From positions 17,687-81,686 of the forward strand of contig NVTE01000009.1 in assembly GCA_002401455.1 (NCBI GenBank): a DNA stretch of 64,000 nt, written 5' to 3'. The notes beneath the pieces were generated by a model that made no database searches, was not told where the DNA came from, and was given only the letters and a program-made list of their open reading frames with translations. The translations under genes and the position numbers were made by a program. How positions within the stretch are numbered: the stretch's first letter is position 1; each line of letters starts with the position of its first letter. Positions 36,130 to 47,083 of this stretch are shown here, piece by piece. The DNA is from Alphaproteobacteria bacterium (GTDB lineage Bacteria; Pseudomonadota; Alphaproteobacteria; Sphingomonadales; Emcibacteraceae).

Positions 36130-37329
36130 CTAAAAAAGGTCCGCTTCAGCCTGGCCGAAATCTACGTGGGAGCTGCTGCCGTAGGCCTCTTTAATCCGGT
36201 GCTTTAAGGTCGGATTTTCATTGAGCAGGTGATGGAACTCCCGGGAATCCAGAATGAAAAAGTGACATCGGGATTGAGTTACATAGGTCGACTTGTAGGT
36301 TTCCTTTTCCATCAGCGATTTAGCTCCGAAAAATCCACCGGCCTCAAGGGTTGTTTGATGGCTCTCATTCTTGCGGTTGACCTGGCCCGAGACAATAAGA
36401 TACATTCTGTCAGCCAGTTGCCCCTTGACCGCCATCAGGCTGCCTTTTTCCACCACACTGGAGCGCAGATATTTAGCTATCGTCCTGATTAGGTTGGCAT
36501 CAAGCCCCTTGAACAAAGGCACATTGGCCACCAGCCCCCAACGAATAACAAAGTCCCGCTGGTGAATTTCATTGGCAAAACCTGACGCGATGATCCCGAT
36601 CGGCAGGGCATACATGCAGACGCCGAAAATCATCACCACGCCACCAAAAAGGCGCCCGGCCCAGGAGATCGGCACAATATCACCGTAGCCAATGGTGGTC
36701 AGGGTGGCTAGCGCCCACCATAACGCATCCGGGATGGTGCCAAAGGCCTCCGGCTGAACATGACGTTCCAGATAATACATGATGGTGGCGGCAAAGGACG
36801 ACAGGCCGAGCATGATCACCAGGGTTGCCAGCAGGGCCCGCCGTTCGGAATAGAGCACACTGCCCAGAGAAGCCAGTGCTGGCGAATAGCGCATCAGTTT
36901 GAACAGGCGCAGCAGACGGAAAATTCTCAGCAACCGTAAATCAATGCCGAAAGCAAACAGCAGCGACGGGGCAATGGCCAGGAAATCAATCACCATCAGA
37001 GGCGAGGTGACAAACCGCAGTCGGAAACGTGCCTTATTGCCATCATTGGGATCTGACCTATATTCCACCGACACCCAGACCCGTAATATATATTCGATGC
37101 AGAATATCAGCAGGGAAAATATTTCAAAGGCGATGAATTCCCTGTGATATTGCCGGGTAATTTCGGGCACCGTATCCAGGGAAACCGCCGCCACATTCAA
37201 CAGAATCAGGCCGACCATGAAGCCATCAAAAAAACCGGCAACCCGGTTGCCACTCAGGCCCATTTCAATCACTTCAAACAGTTGCCTGCGTAGCGTCTTC
37301 CCCCTTTGGCTATTCTGGCCCTCTTCCAC
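36130..37329 (-). CDS. Voltage-gated K+ channel with cyclic-nucleotide-binding domain
   Basis: Six-TM ion channel of 399 residues. The S4-like voltage sensor shows regularly spaced arginines (LRLLRIFRLLRLFKLMRY), the pore helix and filter are WALATLTTIGYGDIVP (K+-selective TIGYGD), and a C-terminal cNMP-binding fold follows (AKYLRSSVVEKGSLMAVKGQLADRMYLIVSG). The plan matches MlotiK1-type bacterial CNG channels. The ORF track begins inside alaS at 37494; instead GTG 37329 is chosen because GGGGAGAG precedes it and the upstream residues (Trp/Pro/Arg-rich) are alaS read out of frame. It follows alaS by 16 bp on the same strand, so probably shares its transcript. Confidence 0.9.
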   Translation of the reverse strand: MEEGQNSQRGKTLRRQLFEVIEMGLSGNRVAGFFDGFMVGLILLNVAAVSLDTVPEITRQYHREFIAFEIFSLLIFCIEYILRVWVSVEYRSDPNDGNKARFRLRFVTSPLMVIDFLAIAPSLLFAFGIDLRLLRIFRLLRLFKLMRYSPALASLGSVLYSERRALLATLVIMLGLSSFAATIMYYLERHVQPEAFGTIPDALWWALATLTTIGYGDIVPISWAGRLFGGVVMIFGVCMYALPIGIIASGFANEIHQRDFVIRWGLVANVPLFKGLDANLIRTIAKYLRSSVVEKGSLMAVKGQLADRMYLIVSGQVNRKNESHQTTLEAGGFFGAKSLMEKETYKSTYVTQSRCHFFILDSREFHHLLNENPTLKHRIKEAYGSSSHVDFGQAEADLF

Positions 37330-37345
37330 GTTGCTCTCCCCTAAA

Positions 37346-39985
37346 TTATAATTTCTCCAGCACCTCTTCAATGGCCCGGATTGCCTGATCCGCCCTGGCC
37401 CCGTCCGGGCCCCCGGCCTGGGCCATATCGGGACGACCGCCACCGCCCTTACCACCAACAGCCATGGCTCCGGCCCGCACCAGATCAACCGCATTGATCT
37501 GGCCCTTGAGGTCGTCGGTCACCGCCGTCAACACACCAGCCTTACCGTCATTGACCGCAATCAAGGCGATAACCCCAGAGCCAATCTGGGTCTTGGCCTC
37601 ATCCGCGATGCCACGCAAGTCCTTAGCCTGAACCCCCTCGAGCACCCGACCAATAAATTTGATCGTGCCGATAGTTTTAATCTCAGAACCGCCTTTGGCA
37701 TCGCCGCCACCCATGGCAATTTTCTTACGCAGGTCGGCAATTTCTTTTTCTGCGGCCTTGCGGTCATCCAGCAAGGAGGACAGACGTCCCGCCAATTGCG
37801 CCGCTGTGCTTTTGACCCGCGACACGGCCTCGGCCAGATACTCTTCCTGCTGGTTGATATAGTCGCCAGCGGCTTCGCCGGTGATGGCTTCGAGCCGCCG
37901 TACACCGGAGGCAACCGCGCTTTCGCCGATCAGCCGAAAAGTGCCAATGTCACCGGTACGAGCCACATGGGTGCCGCCGCACAGCTCGACAGAATATTTG
38001 TCGTCGCCCATGGATACCACCCGTACTTCGTCGCCGTATTTTTCACCGAACAGGGCCATGGCCCCCGACTCAACCGCCTCTTCCGGGGTCATCAACTGGG
38101 TCGTGACCGCACTATTCTGACGGATAATCCGGTTAACGGTCTTTTCAATCTCTGCCTTATCAGCGGCGGTCAGCGCCTTGGCGTGGCTAAAGTCAAACCG
38201 CAACCGGACGGCCGATACCATGGAGCCCTTCTGGGTCACATGATCGCCAAGATGTTTGCGCAGCACCGCATGGAGGATATGGGTCACCGAATGATTGGCC
38301 CGGATCCGGTCCCGGCGCTCGCCATGGACGGTCATATCGACAATGTCATCCACCGTAAAAGTTCCGGCGGTAATTTTGGCCATATGCACATGCAGCTTAC
38401 CCAGCTTCTTGGCCGTATCCGTGACAACAGCATCGCCACCGCCTTGAAGGAACAGGGACCCAATATCACCCATCTGGCCACCAGATTCGCCGTAAAAAGG
38501 CGTCTGGTTGGTCAAGATCGCCACCTCATCGCCGACGCCGGCCGCCCTAACCTGGGCCCCGTCCCTGACAATCGCGAGGATTTTACCTTCGGCCTGGGTT
38601 GTGCCGTAACCAAGGAATTCTGTGGCCCCAAACTCTTCACTGACCTCGAACCAGATGTCTTCTGTCGCCGCACTGCCGGAACCTTTCCAGGCGCCCCGGG
38701 CATCGGCTTTCTGCTTATCCATGGCCGCACGGAACCCGGCCTCATCCACGGTCAAGCCCTGGGTCCGTAATACATCCTGTGTCAGATCCAGCGGGAAGCC
38801 GTACGTATCATACAGCTTGAACGCCACATCCCCGGCCAGCACGCCGCCACCCGTTAATTTTCCGACGGCTTCATCCAACAGCCGTAACCCCCGCTCCAGC
38901 GTCTTCTTGAACCGCAGTTCTTCCAGCTTCAGGGTTTCCGTGATCAACGCTTCCGCCCGTTTCAGTTCGGGAAAGGCCTGGGCCATTTCCTGCAACAAAG
39001 CCGGCACCAGTTTATACATCAGCGGCTCGTGACAGCCCAGAATATGGGCATGGCGCATGCCCCGGCGCATGATCCGGCGCAGGACATAACCGCGGCCTTC
39101 ATTGGACGGCAGAACACCGTCTGCAATCAGGAAACAGGCCGAGCGCAGATGATCGGCAATCACCCGGTGGGAGACATTCTTCGGCCCGTCAGATGCGACA
39201 CCACTGAATTTGGCAGAGGCCTCAATCAACTGGCGGAACAGGTCAATTTCATAGTTATCATGGGTACCCTGAATCACGGCGACAAGGCGCTCCAGCCCCA
39301 TGCCGGTATCAATACAGGGCATCGGCAGGTCGTTACGGGTGCCATCGGCCATCTGGTCATATTGCATGAACACCAGATTCCAGATTTCCACATAACGGTC
39401 ACCATCTTCATCCGGGCTGCCGGGCGGGCCTCCGGCAATATGGGCCCCATGGTCATAAAAAATCTCGGAACAGGGACCGCAAGGTCCAGTATCACCCATG
39501 GACCAGAAATTATCGGCGGTGGCAATGCGGATGATCCGCTCCTCGGGCAGGCCAGAAATTGCCCGCCACAGATCAAAAGCCTCATCATCCTCATGATAAA
39601 CCGTGACCAGAAGCCGGGCCGGGTCCAGGCCATATTCCCGGGTCAACAGGGTCCAGGCATGACGGATCGCCTGTTCCTTAAAATAATCCCCAAAGGAGAA
39701 ATTTCCCAGCATTTCAAAGAAAGTATGATGGCGGGCGGTGTAACCCACATTGTCCAGGTCATTATGCTTGCCGCCGGCCCTGACACATTTCTGACTGGAG
39801 ACCGCCTTAACATAGGACCGGGTTTCGGCACCGGTGAACACATTCTTGAACGGCACCATCCCGGCATTGGTAAACATCAGGGTCGGATCATTTTGCGGCA
39901 CCAGCGGTCCACTGGCCACGACCTCATGCCCCTGTGCGGCAAAATAATCCAAAAAGATTTTCCGGATTTCATTGGTGCCCTTCAT
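37346..39985 (-). CDS. alaS: Alanyl-tRNA synthetase
   Basis: 879-residue class II synthetase charging tRNA-Ala. The N-terminal catalytic core starts [25 protein letters not shown], with [10 protein letters not shown] and the motif-3 region [13 protein letters not shown]. The editing domain has the zinc-site [21 protein letters not shown] and [17 protein letters not shown]. The C-Ala domain ends with the Gly-rich [17 protein letters not shown]. Standard length. It lies downstream of recA on the same strand after a terminator, the gene order recA-alaS common in alphaproteobacteria. Confidence 0.98.
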   Translation of the reverse strand: MKGTNEIRKIFLDYFAAQGHEVVASGPLVPQNDPTLMFTNAGMVPFKNVFTGAETRSYVKAVSSQKCVRAGGKHNDLDNVGYTARHHTFFEMLGNFSFGDYFKEQAIRHAWTLLTREYGLDPARLLVTVYHEDDEAFDLWRAISGLPEERIIRIATADNFWSMGDTGPCGPCSEIFYDHGAHIAGGPPGSPDEDGDRYVEIWNLVFMQYDQMADGTRNDLPMPCIDTGMGLERLVAVIQGTHDNYEIDLFRQLIEASAKFSGVASDGPKNVSHRVIADHLRSACFLIADGVLPSNEGRGYVLRRIMRRGMRHAHILGCHEPLMYKLVPALLQEMAQAFPELKRAEALITETLKLEELRFKKTLERGLRLLDEAVGKLTGGGVLAGDVAFKLYDTYGFPLDLTQDVLRTQGLTVDEAGFRAAMDKQKADARGAWKGSGSAATEDIWFEVSEEFGATEFLGYGTTQAEGKILAIVRDGAQVRAAGVGDEVAILTNQTPFYGESGGQMGDIGSLFLQGGGDAVVTDTAKKLGKLHVHMAKITAGTFTVDDIVDMTVHGERRDRIRANHSVTHILHAVLRKHLGDHVTQKGSMVSAVRLRFDFSHAKALTAADKAEIEKTVNRIIRQNSAVTTQLMTPEEAVESGAMALFGEKYGDEVRVVSMGDDKYSVELCGGTHVARTGDIGTFRLIGESAVASGVRRLEAITGEAAGDYINQQEEYLAEAVSRVKSTAAQLAGRLSSLLDDRKAAEKEIADLRKKIAMGGGDAKGGSEIKTIGTIKFIGRVLEGVQAKDLRGIADEAKTQIGSGVIALIAVNDGKAGVLTAVTDDLKGQINAVDLVRAGAMAVGGKGGGGRPDMAQAGGPDGARADQAIRAIEEVLEKL

Positions 39986-40071
39986 CTCAACATACCTTTT
40001 CTATTATACACATAATCTTTAGAGTTTTAGCGAGTGCACCTGTTCCTGTCCAGTTCTGGTTAGCCTTATGA

Positions 40072-40100
40072 CAAAAAAAGGACGCCACAACGGGCGTCCT
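40072..40100 (-). terminator. Rho-independent terminator of recA
   Basis: On the minus strand AGGACGCC-CGTTGT-GGCGTCCT is followed by seven T residues, about 50 bp after the recA stop and ahead of alaS. Confidence 0.93.
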
Positions 40101-40148
40101 GATAATTTAGGCAGAGGTCATTTAAGAAAAAGTGGTTCGGTTCAGCCC

Positions 40149-41225
40149 TCAGCTGTCATCCTCATCACTGGGGCGGCTCATGCCGTCTTTCAGCATCGCC
40201 TTCTCCAAGAGTCCATTGTTTTCCCGGATCTGCAGTTCCAGTTTATCGGCCAACTCAGGATTTTCCCGCAGGAAGCGTTTTGAATTCTCCCGGCCCTGGC
40301 CAATGCGTTGACTGTCATAGGAATACCAGGAGCCTGATTTTTCCACGATGCCGGCTTTGACGCCGAGATCAATCAATTCCCCGTTCTTGGAAATGCCCTG
40401 GCCATACATGATGTCGAACTCAACCTGCTTGAAGGGCGGCGCGACCTTGTTCTTGACAATTTTCACCCGGGTCAGGTTACCGACGATTTCTTCTTTTTCC
40501 TTGATGGCCCCAATGCGGCGAATATCAATCCGAACAGAAGCATAGAATTTCAGGGCATTACCGCCGGTGGTGACTTCCGGGCTGCCATACATCACGCCGA
40601 TTTTATGGCGAATCTGGTTGATGAAAACCACCATACATTTTGATTTGGCGATGGAACTGGTCAGCTTGCGCAGGGCCTGTGACATCAGCCGGGCCTGAAG
40701 CCCCACATGGGTGTCGCCCATTTCGCCTTCCAGTTCGGCCCGTGGCACCAGAGCCGCCACACTGTCAATCACCAGAATCTCAACCGCGCCGGAGCGCACC
40801 AGGGTATCGGCAATTTCAAGGGCCTGCTCACCGGTATCGGGCTGGGAAATCAGCAATTCATCAATATCCACGCCCAGCGCCTTCGCATAGATCGGGTCCA
40901 GCGCATGTTCCGCATCGACAAAGGCCGCGACACCGCCGGCTTTCTGGATTTCTGCCACCGCATGCAGCGCCAGCGTGGTTTTACCGGAACTTTCCGGACC
41001 ATAAATTTCGATCACCCGCCCCCTGGGCAGGCCGCCAATGCCCAAGGCAATATCCAGCCCCAGAGAGCCGGAGGAAACCGCCTCGACCTCAAGCGCGGTA
41101 CCCTTGCCAAGCTTCATGATTGATCCCTTGCCAAAAGCGCGTTCAATCTGACTTAATGCAGCATCAAGTGCCTTCTGTTTATCCATATTACCGCGTCCTA
41201 CGATTTTTAATTCTGCCGATGCCAT
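40149..41225 (-). CDS. recA: Recombinase RecA
   Basis: 358-residue strand-exchange ATPase and SOS co-protease. Walker A is [19 protein letters not shown], Walker B-like [20 protein letters not shown], the MAW/L1-L2 region [50 protein letters not shown] is intact, and the C-terminus is acidic (RPSDEDDS). The ORF track starts 28 codons upstream; ATG 41225 ([12 protein letters not shown]) is chosen because AGGAG precedes it and the upstream residues are not conserved. A perfect inverted repeat 65-82 bp upstream may be the LexA operator. Own terminator at the 3' end. Confidence 0.98.
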   Translation of the reverse strand: MASAELKIVGRGNMDKQKALDAALSQIERAFGKGSIMKLGKGTALEVEAVSSGSLGLDIALGIGGLPRGRVIEIYGPESSGKTTLALHAVAEIQKAGGVAAFVDAEHALDPIYAKALGVDIDELLISQPDTGEQALEIADTLVRSGAVEILVIDSVAALVPRAELEGEMGDTHVGLQARLMSQALRKLTSSIAKSKCMVVFINQIRHKIGVMYGSPEVTTGGNALKFYASVRIDIRRIGAIKEKEEIVGNLTRVKIVKNKVAPPFKQVEFDIMYGQGISKNGELIDLGVKAGIVEKSGSWYSYDSQRIGQGRENSKRFLRENPELADKLELQIRENNGLLEKAMLKDGMSRPSDEDDS

Positions 41226-41289
41226 TATCTGCTCCTCTATATCCCATAGCCAGTTGAAGGTTTCAATCACAGACAAATGTACACACTTT

Positions 41290-41307
41290 GTTCTTTTTGG
41301 CAAGAAC
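41290..41307 (-). promoter_or_regulatory. Inverted repeat upstream of recA, possible SOS operator
   Basis: GTTCTT-TTTGGC-AAGAAC is a perfect 6-bp-arm palindrome 65-82 bp before the recA ATG. Alphaproteobacterial LexA normally binds direct repeats GTTC-N7-GTTC, which this is not. An overlapping minus-strand match GAAC-N7-GTAC differs from the direct repeat at one base. Position fits an operator; identity is uncertain. Confidence 0.35.
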
Positions 41308-41419
41308 ATTTTTAACCCATTGAAATATAAAGATTATAGTTTTAACATTATCTCTTTGTTCTCATAAATTAATTTTAAATCTCTGAAAAAAACACCCCCA
41401 CAACCCTGATTCAGGTGAA

Positions 41420-43891
41420 TCATGCACTCTCCAGAACCTCTTTGACCTGCTCGGCCAACTGCTTCAGACTGAAAGGTTTAGGCAGGAAATAAAAATCATC
41501 TTCACCCGGCGTTTTTTCAAAGGCATCCTCCGCATAGCCTGAGATAAAGATCACCTTCAGTTTATCATTGGTTTCCCGGATTTTGCGGACCAGCGTCGGG
41601 CCATCCATGATCGGCATCACCACGTCGCTGATCAATAGATCCAGCTCATCCTCAATCTTTTTGAACAGCTCAAAGGCGGTGTCGCCACTGTTGGCCTCAT
41701 AGACATTATAGCCCTTGTTTTTCAGGGCCCGGGACGCGAACATCCGAACCGCGTCCTCATCCTCTACCAGCAGGATCGTGCCCTTTCCGGTCAGGTCTCG
41801 TGTGGGTTTTTCCGGAACTTCCGGCTCGGCTTCCACCACGTCTTTCTCGACTTCTTTATGGACGGGCAGATAAATGCTGAAGGTTGTCCCCTTGCCTACC
41901 TCACTGTTTGGGAACACAAAGCCGCCGGTTTGCTTGACGATACCATAGACCGTCGACAGGCCAAGGCCCGTCCCCTTACCGACTTCCTTGGTACTGAAAA
42001 ACGGTTCAAAAATCTTGCCCAAATGTTCCTTGGAAATCCCACACCCGGTATCCTCCACTTCCAGCAGCAAATATTCATTGGGCGGCATGACCTGATAGCG
42101 TTTGCTGAGAACCCTGGACTCCTGCAGGGAAATATTACGGGTTCGTATGGAAATTTTACCGTGATTATCCATAGCATCCCGGGCATTGACACAGAGGTTG
42201 ATAATCACCTGTTCCATCTGCCCCTGGTCGACCTTGACATGGCCCAGGTCCCGCCCATGGGTCATGTCAAGTTCGATACTATCACCAATCAAGCGTCCCA
42301 GAAGATTGGAGAGTTCCGCCAGCACATCGGTGATCATCAATACCTTTGGCCGCAAGGTCTGCTGCCGGGAGAAGGCCAGAAGCTGGCGCACCAGGTTTGC
42401 CGCCCGGTTAGCATTCTGTTTGACCTGAATGATATCAGAAAAAGACTGGTCCCCCGGACCATGGCGCACCAACAGCAGGTCGCTGAATCCGATGATCGCG
42501 GTCAGCAGGTTATTAAAGTCATGAGCGACCCCGCCGGCCAGTTGCCCCACTGCCTGCATCTTCTGTGACTGGGCAAATTGTAATTCCAGGTTTTTCTGTT
42601 CTGTGGTGTCGATCAGGTAGAGAATGGCAACCTTGTCATGATCATCAAATTTATTGAGGCGGGTAATATAGATCTGACTATGCTTTTCCCCCTTTCCCTT
42701 GAAGCCAAGGTCGGCAATGGAGCTGGCCCGACCGGTCTTCAATGTCGTCCTGATCTGGTCATAAAAGTCCTGATATTCCTCCGGATCAATGATATGCTTC
42801 AGGCTACGGGTGTTTTTAATCTCCAACTCCTGAACATATTCCCGGAAAATATGATTTCTCTCCAGCACCTCGCCCTGCTCGGAAACGATGGCGATGCCAA
42901 TGGGGGATTCCCGGAAGAAACGGTCAAAATTGATATTTCCCGTATCGGCGTCATTGGCGGCGGCCACCGACTGACAGGAAAAGACCTGACATATTCTAAC
43001 CCCGCCATTGGCCGATACCGACTCAAGCACCCCACTATTCTTCTGGTCCCCCAAGATGGCTTCTATGGGCAGGAATTCCAGCAACACCTCTTCACCGGAT
43101 AACGTTCGCACCTGAATTTGGCCGTTTAATTGCTTAGGCGCGGTGGCACAGAAATCAGACAAAGGCAGCGGAAGATGTACATCCTTGGCGGACTGTCCGG
43201 TCATCCAGTGCAACAGCATGTCATTAGCGTAAATGATCTGCCCTTCCTCCGACACGGCGATCAGGCCACAATCACCACAATCCAGAAAGCTGCCCAATTG
43301 CTCCAGGTTAAATCCCTGATCCTGCTGCCCCAAATTTTCCACCGGCATTTCAGATGTGGATCCACTGAAGGTCCAGCTGATAAAGTTCTCCTGACCCGCT
43401 TTCCGGTTGAGGGTCACATCGGCATATTTTTTCCCTTTGCTCCCGGTAATAATCCCTATAATAAGGGAGTGCCGACTGTCTTCATCCAAGGTCAATAAAT
43501 TTCTCTTCAGGAGCCTGGCCTTGTCGCCGGCCATCAGCCCCAGAGGAGACAGGATTTCCCTGTTCAGGGTCTCTTTCAGGAACAGACGATACGGTTTATT
43601 GCAATAAACCAGTTCACCCTCAAGTGAGGTAATGGCCTGCGGTTGCTCAATCCTGGTGACGGTGAGTGTCTCTGCCAATGCCGGAGATGTTTTATGGCCA
43701 ATGTAAAGATAGCGGCCGATGATCCCCACTGTGAGTACCAAACTGCCAGCGGCCAGAAAATAGCCCGTCGTCACCACGCCCAAAGCCAGGCCCAACAGAA
43801 GGCCCGCCAAAGACAAAAGTCCGCCAATACCGGCAATGGTTATCAATAAAGCGTAATCAACTGGTCTAGGGTGTAAATTCATATTTTCCAT
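41420..43891 (-). CDS. cckA: Hybrid histidine kinase CckA
   Basis: 823-residue membrane hybrid kinase that in alphaproteobacteria feeds ChpT and then CtrA and CpdR to control cell cycle, motility and division. Two N-terminal membrane segments ([23 protein letters not shown] and [21 protein letters not shown]) are followed by PAS-like domains ([25 protein letters not shown]). The CckA-type H-box [22 protein letters not shown] comes next, then the HATPase ([34 protein letters not shown]) and a C-terminal receiver [15 protein letters not shown] with [14 protein letters not shown]. Placed downstream of flhB on the same strand, a common alphaproteobacterial arrangement, consistent with control of flagellar genes by the CtrA pathway. 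Start ATG 43891; the Met three codons later is an alternative. Confidence 0.92.
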   Translation of the reverse strand: MENMNLHPRPVDYALLITIAGIGGLLSLAGLLLGLALGVVTTGYFLAAGSLVLTVGIIGRYLYIGHKTSPALAETLTVTRIEQPQAITSLEGELVYCNKPYRLFLKETLNREILSPLGLMAGDKARLLKRNLLTLDEDSRHSLIIGIITGSKGKKYADVTLNRKAGQENFISWTFSGSTSEMPVENLGQQDQGFNLEQLGSFLDCGDCGLIAVSEEGQIIYANDMLLHWMTGQSAKDVHLPLPLSDFCATAPKQLNGQIQVRTLSGEEVLLEFLPIEAILGDQKNSGVLESVSANGGVRICQVFSCQSVAAANDADTGNINFDRFFRESPIGIAIVSEQGEVLERNHIFREYVQELEIKNTRSLKHIIDPEEYQDFYDQIRTTLKTGRASSIADLGFKGKGEKHSQIYITRLNKFDDHDKVAILYLIDTTEQKNLELQFAQSQKMQAVGQLAGGVAHDFNNLLTAIIGFSDLLLVRHGPGDQSFSDIIQVKQNANRAANLVRQLLAFSRQQTLRPKVLMITDVLAELSNLLGRLIGDSIELDMTHGRDLGHVKVDQGQMEQVIINLCVNARDAMDNHGKISIRTRNISLQESRVLSKRYQVMPPNEYLLLEVEDTGCGISKEHLGKIFEPFFSTKEVGKGTGLGLSTVYGIVKQTGGFVFPNSEVGKGTTFSIYLPVHKEVEKDVVEAEPEVPEKPTRDLTGKGTILLVEDEDAVRMFASRALKNKGYNVYEANSGDTAFELFKKIEDELDLLISDVVMPIMDGPTLVRKIRETNDKLKVIFISGYAEDAFEKTPGEDDFYFLPKPFSLKQLAEQVKEVLESA

Positions 43892-44010
43892 TGCTCACTG
43901 ACTTAAAATCACTTCAACCTCTAACGTGCCATATTATTCAGGTGAATTCATTTGTTTTTTTCTCTTATCAAGATCTTAGCCGAATTCCAGGTTATGCTCG
44001 GCAATAGGGC

Positions 44011-45105
44011 CTACAATTCCGTTGCGGTATAATTGGCTGCTTCGCCCTTCTTGAGGCGCAAGATATAGCCAACCACCTCGGCCACGGCTTTATAATGATC
44101 TTCTTGAATTTCCTCGTCCACTTCAACGGTGGCAAACAGGGCCCGGGCCAGGGGTGGATTTTCAAGAATAGGAATATTATTCTCTTTGGCCACCTCGCGA
44201 ATTCTCAGGGCAATATGGTCCGCCCCCTTGGCCACAACCATGGGCACATCCATTTTCGCATGTTCATATTTCAGGGCGACCGCATAATGGGTCGGGTTAG
44301 TTACCACAACATCCGCCTCCGGAACCGCCGCCATCATCCGGCCTCTGGCGCGCTCCTGCCGAATTTGGCGCAAGCGGGCTTTAATATGCGGATCGCCGTC
44401 TGTTTGTTTCATTTCATCCTTTATTTCCTGCTTGGTCATGCGCATTTTTTTCACATGCTGAAACTTCTGAAACAGAAAATCAAGACCGGCAATAACGGCC
44501 ATGACCGCCACCACGCCACCTAAAATGCGCAATACCATCACATATATGACATCCGCCACATCACCGGGATCCCTTGTCATCATCTGCTCTAACCGGTCAC
44601 GTTCGGGCCAAACCAGCAACAACACCACACAACCGACAATGATAATTTTGATGATGGACTTTGTAATCTCAACAAAATTCTGCATCGAAAACAATCTTTT
44701 CAAACCCGCGAGCGGGGAAATCTTACTCAACTTTGGGATAATTTTTTCCACGGTGAGGATGGGGGGATGCTGAATAACCGCGCCCAGAAACGCGCCCACC
44801 ATCAAAATAATCGCCGGAAGAGTCAAATAGCTAAAAACGCCGCCAAAGGTTTCTGCGGCAAATGCCCGCAAATTATTACCATCCATGGAGATTTTGTACG
44901 AAGAACCCAGAATCTTACCCAGAATATCCCGGATGCCCGCCATACTGGATTTTGCCGAAATCATAATAATCACTGTCGCCGAAAACAGGATAAACCAATG
45001 TTTAACCTCCTGACTCTTGGCCACCTCACCCTTGTCGTGGGCCTCCTGCAATTTTTTGTCGGTGGGTTCTTCTGTTTTCTGGGATTCGTCCTGATCGTCT
45101 GCCAT
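44011..45105 (-). CDS. flhB: Flagellar export switch protein FlhB
   Basis: 364-residue inner-membrane component of the flagellar type III export gate. Cytoplasmic charged N-terminus (ESQKTEEPTDKKLQEAHDKGEVAKSQEV), four membrane segments, and a cytoplasmic domain with the autocleavage site VVVTNPTHYAVALKYEH (cleaved between Asn and Pro to switch from rod/hook to filament substrates). Six bp after fliR on the minus strand. Length is normal. A separate small FlhB-C-like protein is encoded divergently at 47760. Confidence 0.97.
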   Translation of the reverse strand: MADDQDESQKTEEPTDKKLQEAHDKGEVAKSQEVKHWFILFSATVIIMISAKSSMAGIRDILGKILGSSYKISMDGNNLRAFAAETFGGVFSYLTLPAIILMVGAFLGAVIQHPPILTVEKIIPKLSKISPLAGLKRLFSMQNFVEITKSIIKIIIVGCVVLLLVWPERDRLEQMMTRDPGDVADVIYVMVLRILGGVVAVMAVIAGLDFLFQKFQHVKKMRMTKQEIKDEMKQTDGDPHIKARLRQIRQERARGRMMAAVPEADVVVTNPTHYAVALKYEHAKMDVPMVVAKGADHIALRIREVAKENNIPILENPPLARALFATVEVDEEIQEDHYKAVAEVVGYILRLKKGEAANYTATEL

Positions 45106-45111
45106 TGGATG

Positions 45112-45873
45112 CTATCCCGTATACAAGAAAGCACCCAGGGCACTTTCCATATGTTGCAGGAACCAGTTCATGGCCGCCGCCAGAACAATCCCAAGGATCA
45201 TAAAACCCGCCGCGATGTTCAGTGGCATGGCAATGAAAAACACCTGAAGCTGGGGCATCAGACGTGCCAGAATACCCAGGCCAATATTAAAGATCAGACC
45301 ATAAACAATGAAGGGCGACGCAATCTGCACGCCAAGCATAAAAGAGTTAGCCACCGTATTGACCACAATTTCAGCAAAATCATTCATCTTGAGATCGCCC
45401 CCGACAGGAAACAGGATATAGCTGTCATACATGGCTGCAATCATCATGTGGTGCATATTGGTAATAAAAATCAACACCACCGCCATCAGGGTCAGGAAGG
45501 TTGACATCAATGCACTTTGCGCCCCCTGTGCCGGATCAAAAGCCTGGGCCATGGCCAGACCGGTCTGCATGGCGATGATCGTGCCCCCCACATGCAGTGC
45601 GGTCATCAAAAGCTTGATCGCCGAGCCAATCAGCACCCCGATCAGGACCTCAAAAAGAATCATCATAAACAGCATCAGGGGTGAGGCCGGCATGGCCGGT
45701 AACAGGGTACGGACCGATATATAGATCAACAAAGACACCGACAGGGCCATGATCAGACGCACACGCTGAGGGATAGCGGTTTCACCAAGGGCGGGAAGCA
45801 GCATGACCATAGCTCCCAACCGTGAAAAAACCAGAAGAAACCCAAAAATCTCCTTTGGTATAAGGTCAGCCAA
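45112..45873 (-). CDS. fliR: Flagellar export protein FliR
   Basis: 253-residue polytopic membrane protein of the FliPQR export channel. Typical FliR features: N-terminal LLVFSRLGAMVMLLPALGETAIPQRVRLIMALSVSLLIY, the conserved GTIIAMQTGLAMAQAFDPAQGAQ segment, and five to six hydrophobic spans. It overlaps fliQ by eight bases and precedes flhB by six, so fliQ-fliR-flhB are translationally linked. Confidence 0.96.
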   Translation of the reverse strand: MADLIPKEIFGFLLVFSRLGAMVMLLPALGETAIPQRVRLIMALSVSLLIYISVRTLLPAMPASPLMLFMMILFEVLIGVLIGSAIKLLMTALHVGGTIIAMQTGLAMAQAFDPAQGAQSALMSTFLTLMAVVLIFITNMHHMMIAAMYDSYILFPVGGDLKMNDFAEIVVNTVANSFMLGVQIASPFIVYGLIFNIGLGILARLMPQLQVFFIAMPLNIAAGFMILGIVLAAAMNWFLQHMESALGAFLYTG

Positions 45874-46132
45874 GATTCATAATCCGTTCCGCAATAAGCT
45901 CCATAAAGTCCGCCAGAGTCTGCCCCATAAAGGGTAAAAATATAAACAAAGAGACAAAGATGGCAATGATTTTGGGGACAAACGTCAGGGTCATTTCCTG
46001 TATCTGTGTCAGGGCCTGAAAGAGCGCGATGGTAAGTCCGACCAACAACGCCACCATCATGACAGGGCCGGACACCTTAATGAGGACCCAAATGGCTTCC
46101 TGTGCAATGTCTAATACGTCCGCCCCGTTCAT
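45866..46132 (-). CDS. fliQ: Flagellar export protein FliQ
   Basis: 88-residue two-helix membrane protein of the export channel. It begins ADVLDIAQEAIWVLIKVSGPVMMVALLVGLTIALFQALTQIQEMTLTFVPKI, the standard FliQ sequence pattern, and ends with the second span and ERIMNLG. Its 3' end overlaps fliR. A 105-bp spacer separates it from fliE. Confidence 0.96.
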   Translation of the reverse strand: MNGADVLDIAQEAIWVLIKVSGPVMMVALLVGLTIALFQALTQIQEMTLTFVPKIIAIFVSLFIFLPFMGQTLADFMELIAERIMNLG

Positions 46133-46237
46133 GGTTTATCTTTCTTACTTACTTTTTTTGGCTTATTTTTTTAGCTTAGATTTAGATGGCGGGATAGTCG
46201 CGGAAAAGCGGCAGAAGTACAGAAAAATCCCCCCAGC

Positions 46238-46579
46238 CTAAATAGGCATTTTAATGATGTCCTGATAGGCGGCAATCACTTTATCACGTACAGCGACAAC
46301 CGTTTCCAGTACCATTTCCGCATTCTGGACAGAGGTTACCACATCGACTAGGTCCGCCGTCCCGTTCAGGGCCTCAATGCCCGTGGCGGCACTTGTTCCA
46401 ACGGCCGTCGAGGTCTCCGTAATTGCAGCTTTCAGGACATCGGAAAATGTTCCGGTACCTTCCCCGCGAACGGCACTAATCCCTGAAATGCTGCCAATTT
46501 TATCTAATCCATTGCCACTGCCCTGATTTTTCATCACATTGGCATAGGCGTTTGCAGCATCCATGGCTTTGATATTCAT
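46238..46579 (-). CDS. fliE: Flagellar hook-basal body protein FliE
   Basis: 113-residue protein linking the MS ring and export gate to the proximal rod. The C-terminal half carries the family signature (ADLVDVVTSVQNAEMVLETVVAVRDKVIAAYQDIIKMPI), with the conserved AYQDIIKMPI end. The N-terminal half is Ala/Gly/Asn-rich and low-complexity as usual. Located directly after flgC in the flgB-flgC-fliE-fliQ-fliR-flhB operon. Confidence 0.95.
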   Translation of the reverse strand: MNIKAMDAANAYANVMKNQGSGNGLDKIGSISGISAVRGEGTGTFSDVLKAAITETSTAVGTSAATGIEALNGTADLVDVVTSVQNAEMVLETVVAVRDKVIAAYQDIIKMPI

Positions 46580-46632
46580 TGTCCAGTTCCTGTCCAGTTC
46601 AAGCTGAAAGTACGGCGACGGTGCCGCCCCTA

Positions 46633-47040
46633 CTATCTCAGCAAATCAAGGGTTCGCATCATCATATTTTTAGACACCTCAATAGAGTTGAGATTGGCCT
46701 CATAAGAGCGTTGTGATTGTTTCATATCCATAGCCTCAATCAGCCCGTTGACATTTGGCGTCTTGATATAACCATTTTCATCCGCAGCCGGATGGCCCGG
46801 GTCATAACGCAGACCAAAATCCGACTGGTCAAAAGTTACTTTATTAACTTTCACGCGGGTGATACCCAGCTCGCTATCCAGAGTATTTATAAAGGTCACC
46901 GTCTTCCGGCGATAGGGATCAACGCCCGGGGCTGAGGCAACGGAGCTGGAATTGGCAAGGTTTTCCGCGATAACCCGCATGCGGATGCTCTGCACCTTCA
47001 TGCCAGCGGCGGAAATCATCATTGCTTTGGATAAATCCAT
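46633..47040 (-). CDS. flgC: Flagellar basal-body rod protein FlgC
   Basis: 135-residue proximal rod subunit. N-terminal axial motif AMMISAAGMKVQSIRMRVIAENLANSSS and C-terminal IEAMDMKQSQRSYEANLNSIEVSKNMMMRTLDLL, with the FlgC hallmark GVDPYRRKTVTF and YDPGHPAADENGYIKTPNV in between. It follows flgB by 43 bp. This is the standard FlgC, in contrast to the extra rod-like protein at 15743. Confidence 0.96.
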   Translation of the reverse strand: MDLSKAMMISAAGMKVQSIRMRVIAENLANSSSVASAPGVDPYRRKTVTFINTLDSELGITRVKVNKVTFDQSDFGLRYDPGHPAADENGYIKTPNVNGLIEAMDMKQSQRSYEANLNSIEVSKNMMMRTLDLLR

Positions 47041-47083
47041 CGGCGTTACTCCTTCAATAGCTGCACATCAGCTTGATCAGTTT

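Noticed and set aside
36130-37494. 454-aa version of the K+ channel starting inside alaS
   Set aside because: The extra N-terminus is alaS sequence in another frame; GTG 37329 has a good ribosome site.
37796-40015. Plus-strand ORFs of 324 and 328 aa
   Set aside because: Antisense shadows of alaS, which is complete and full length on the other strand.
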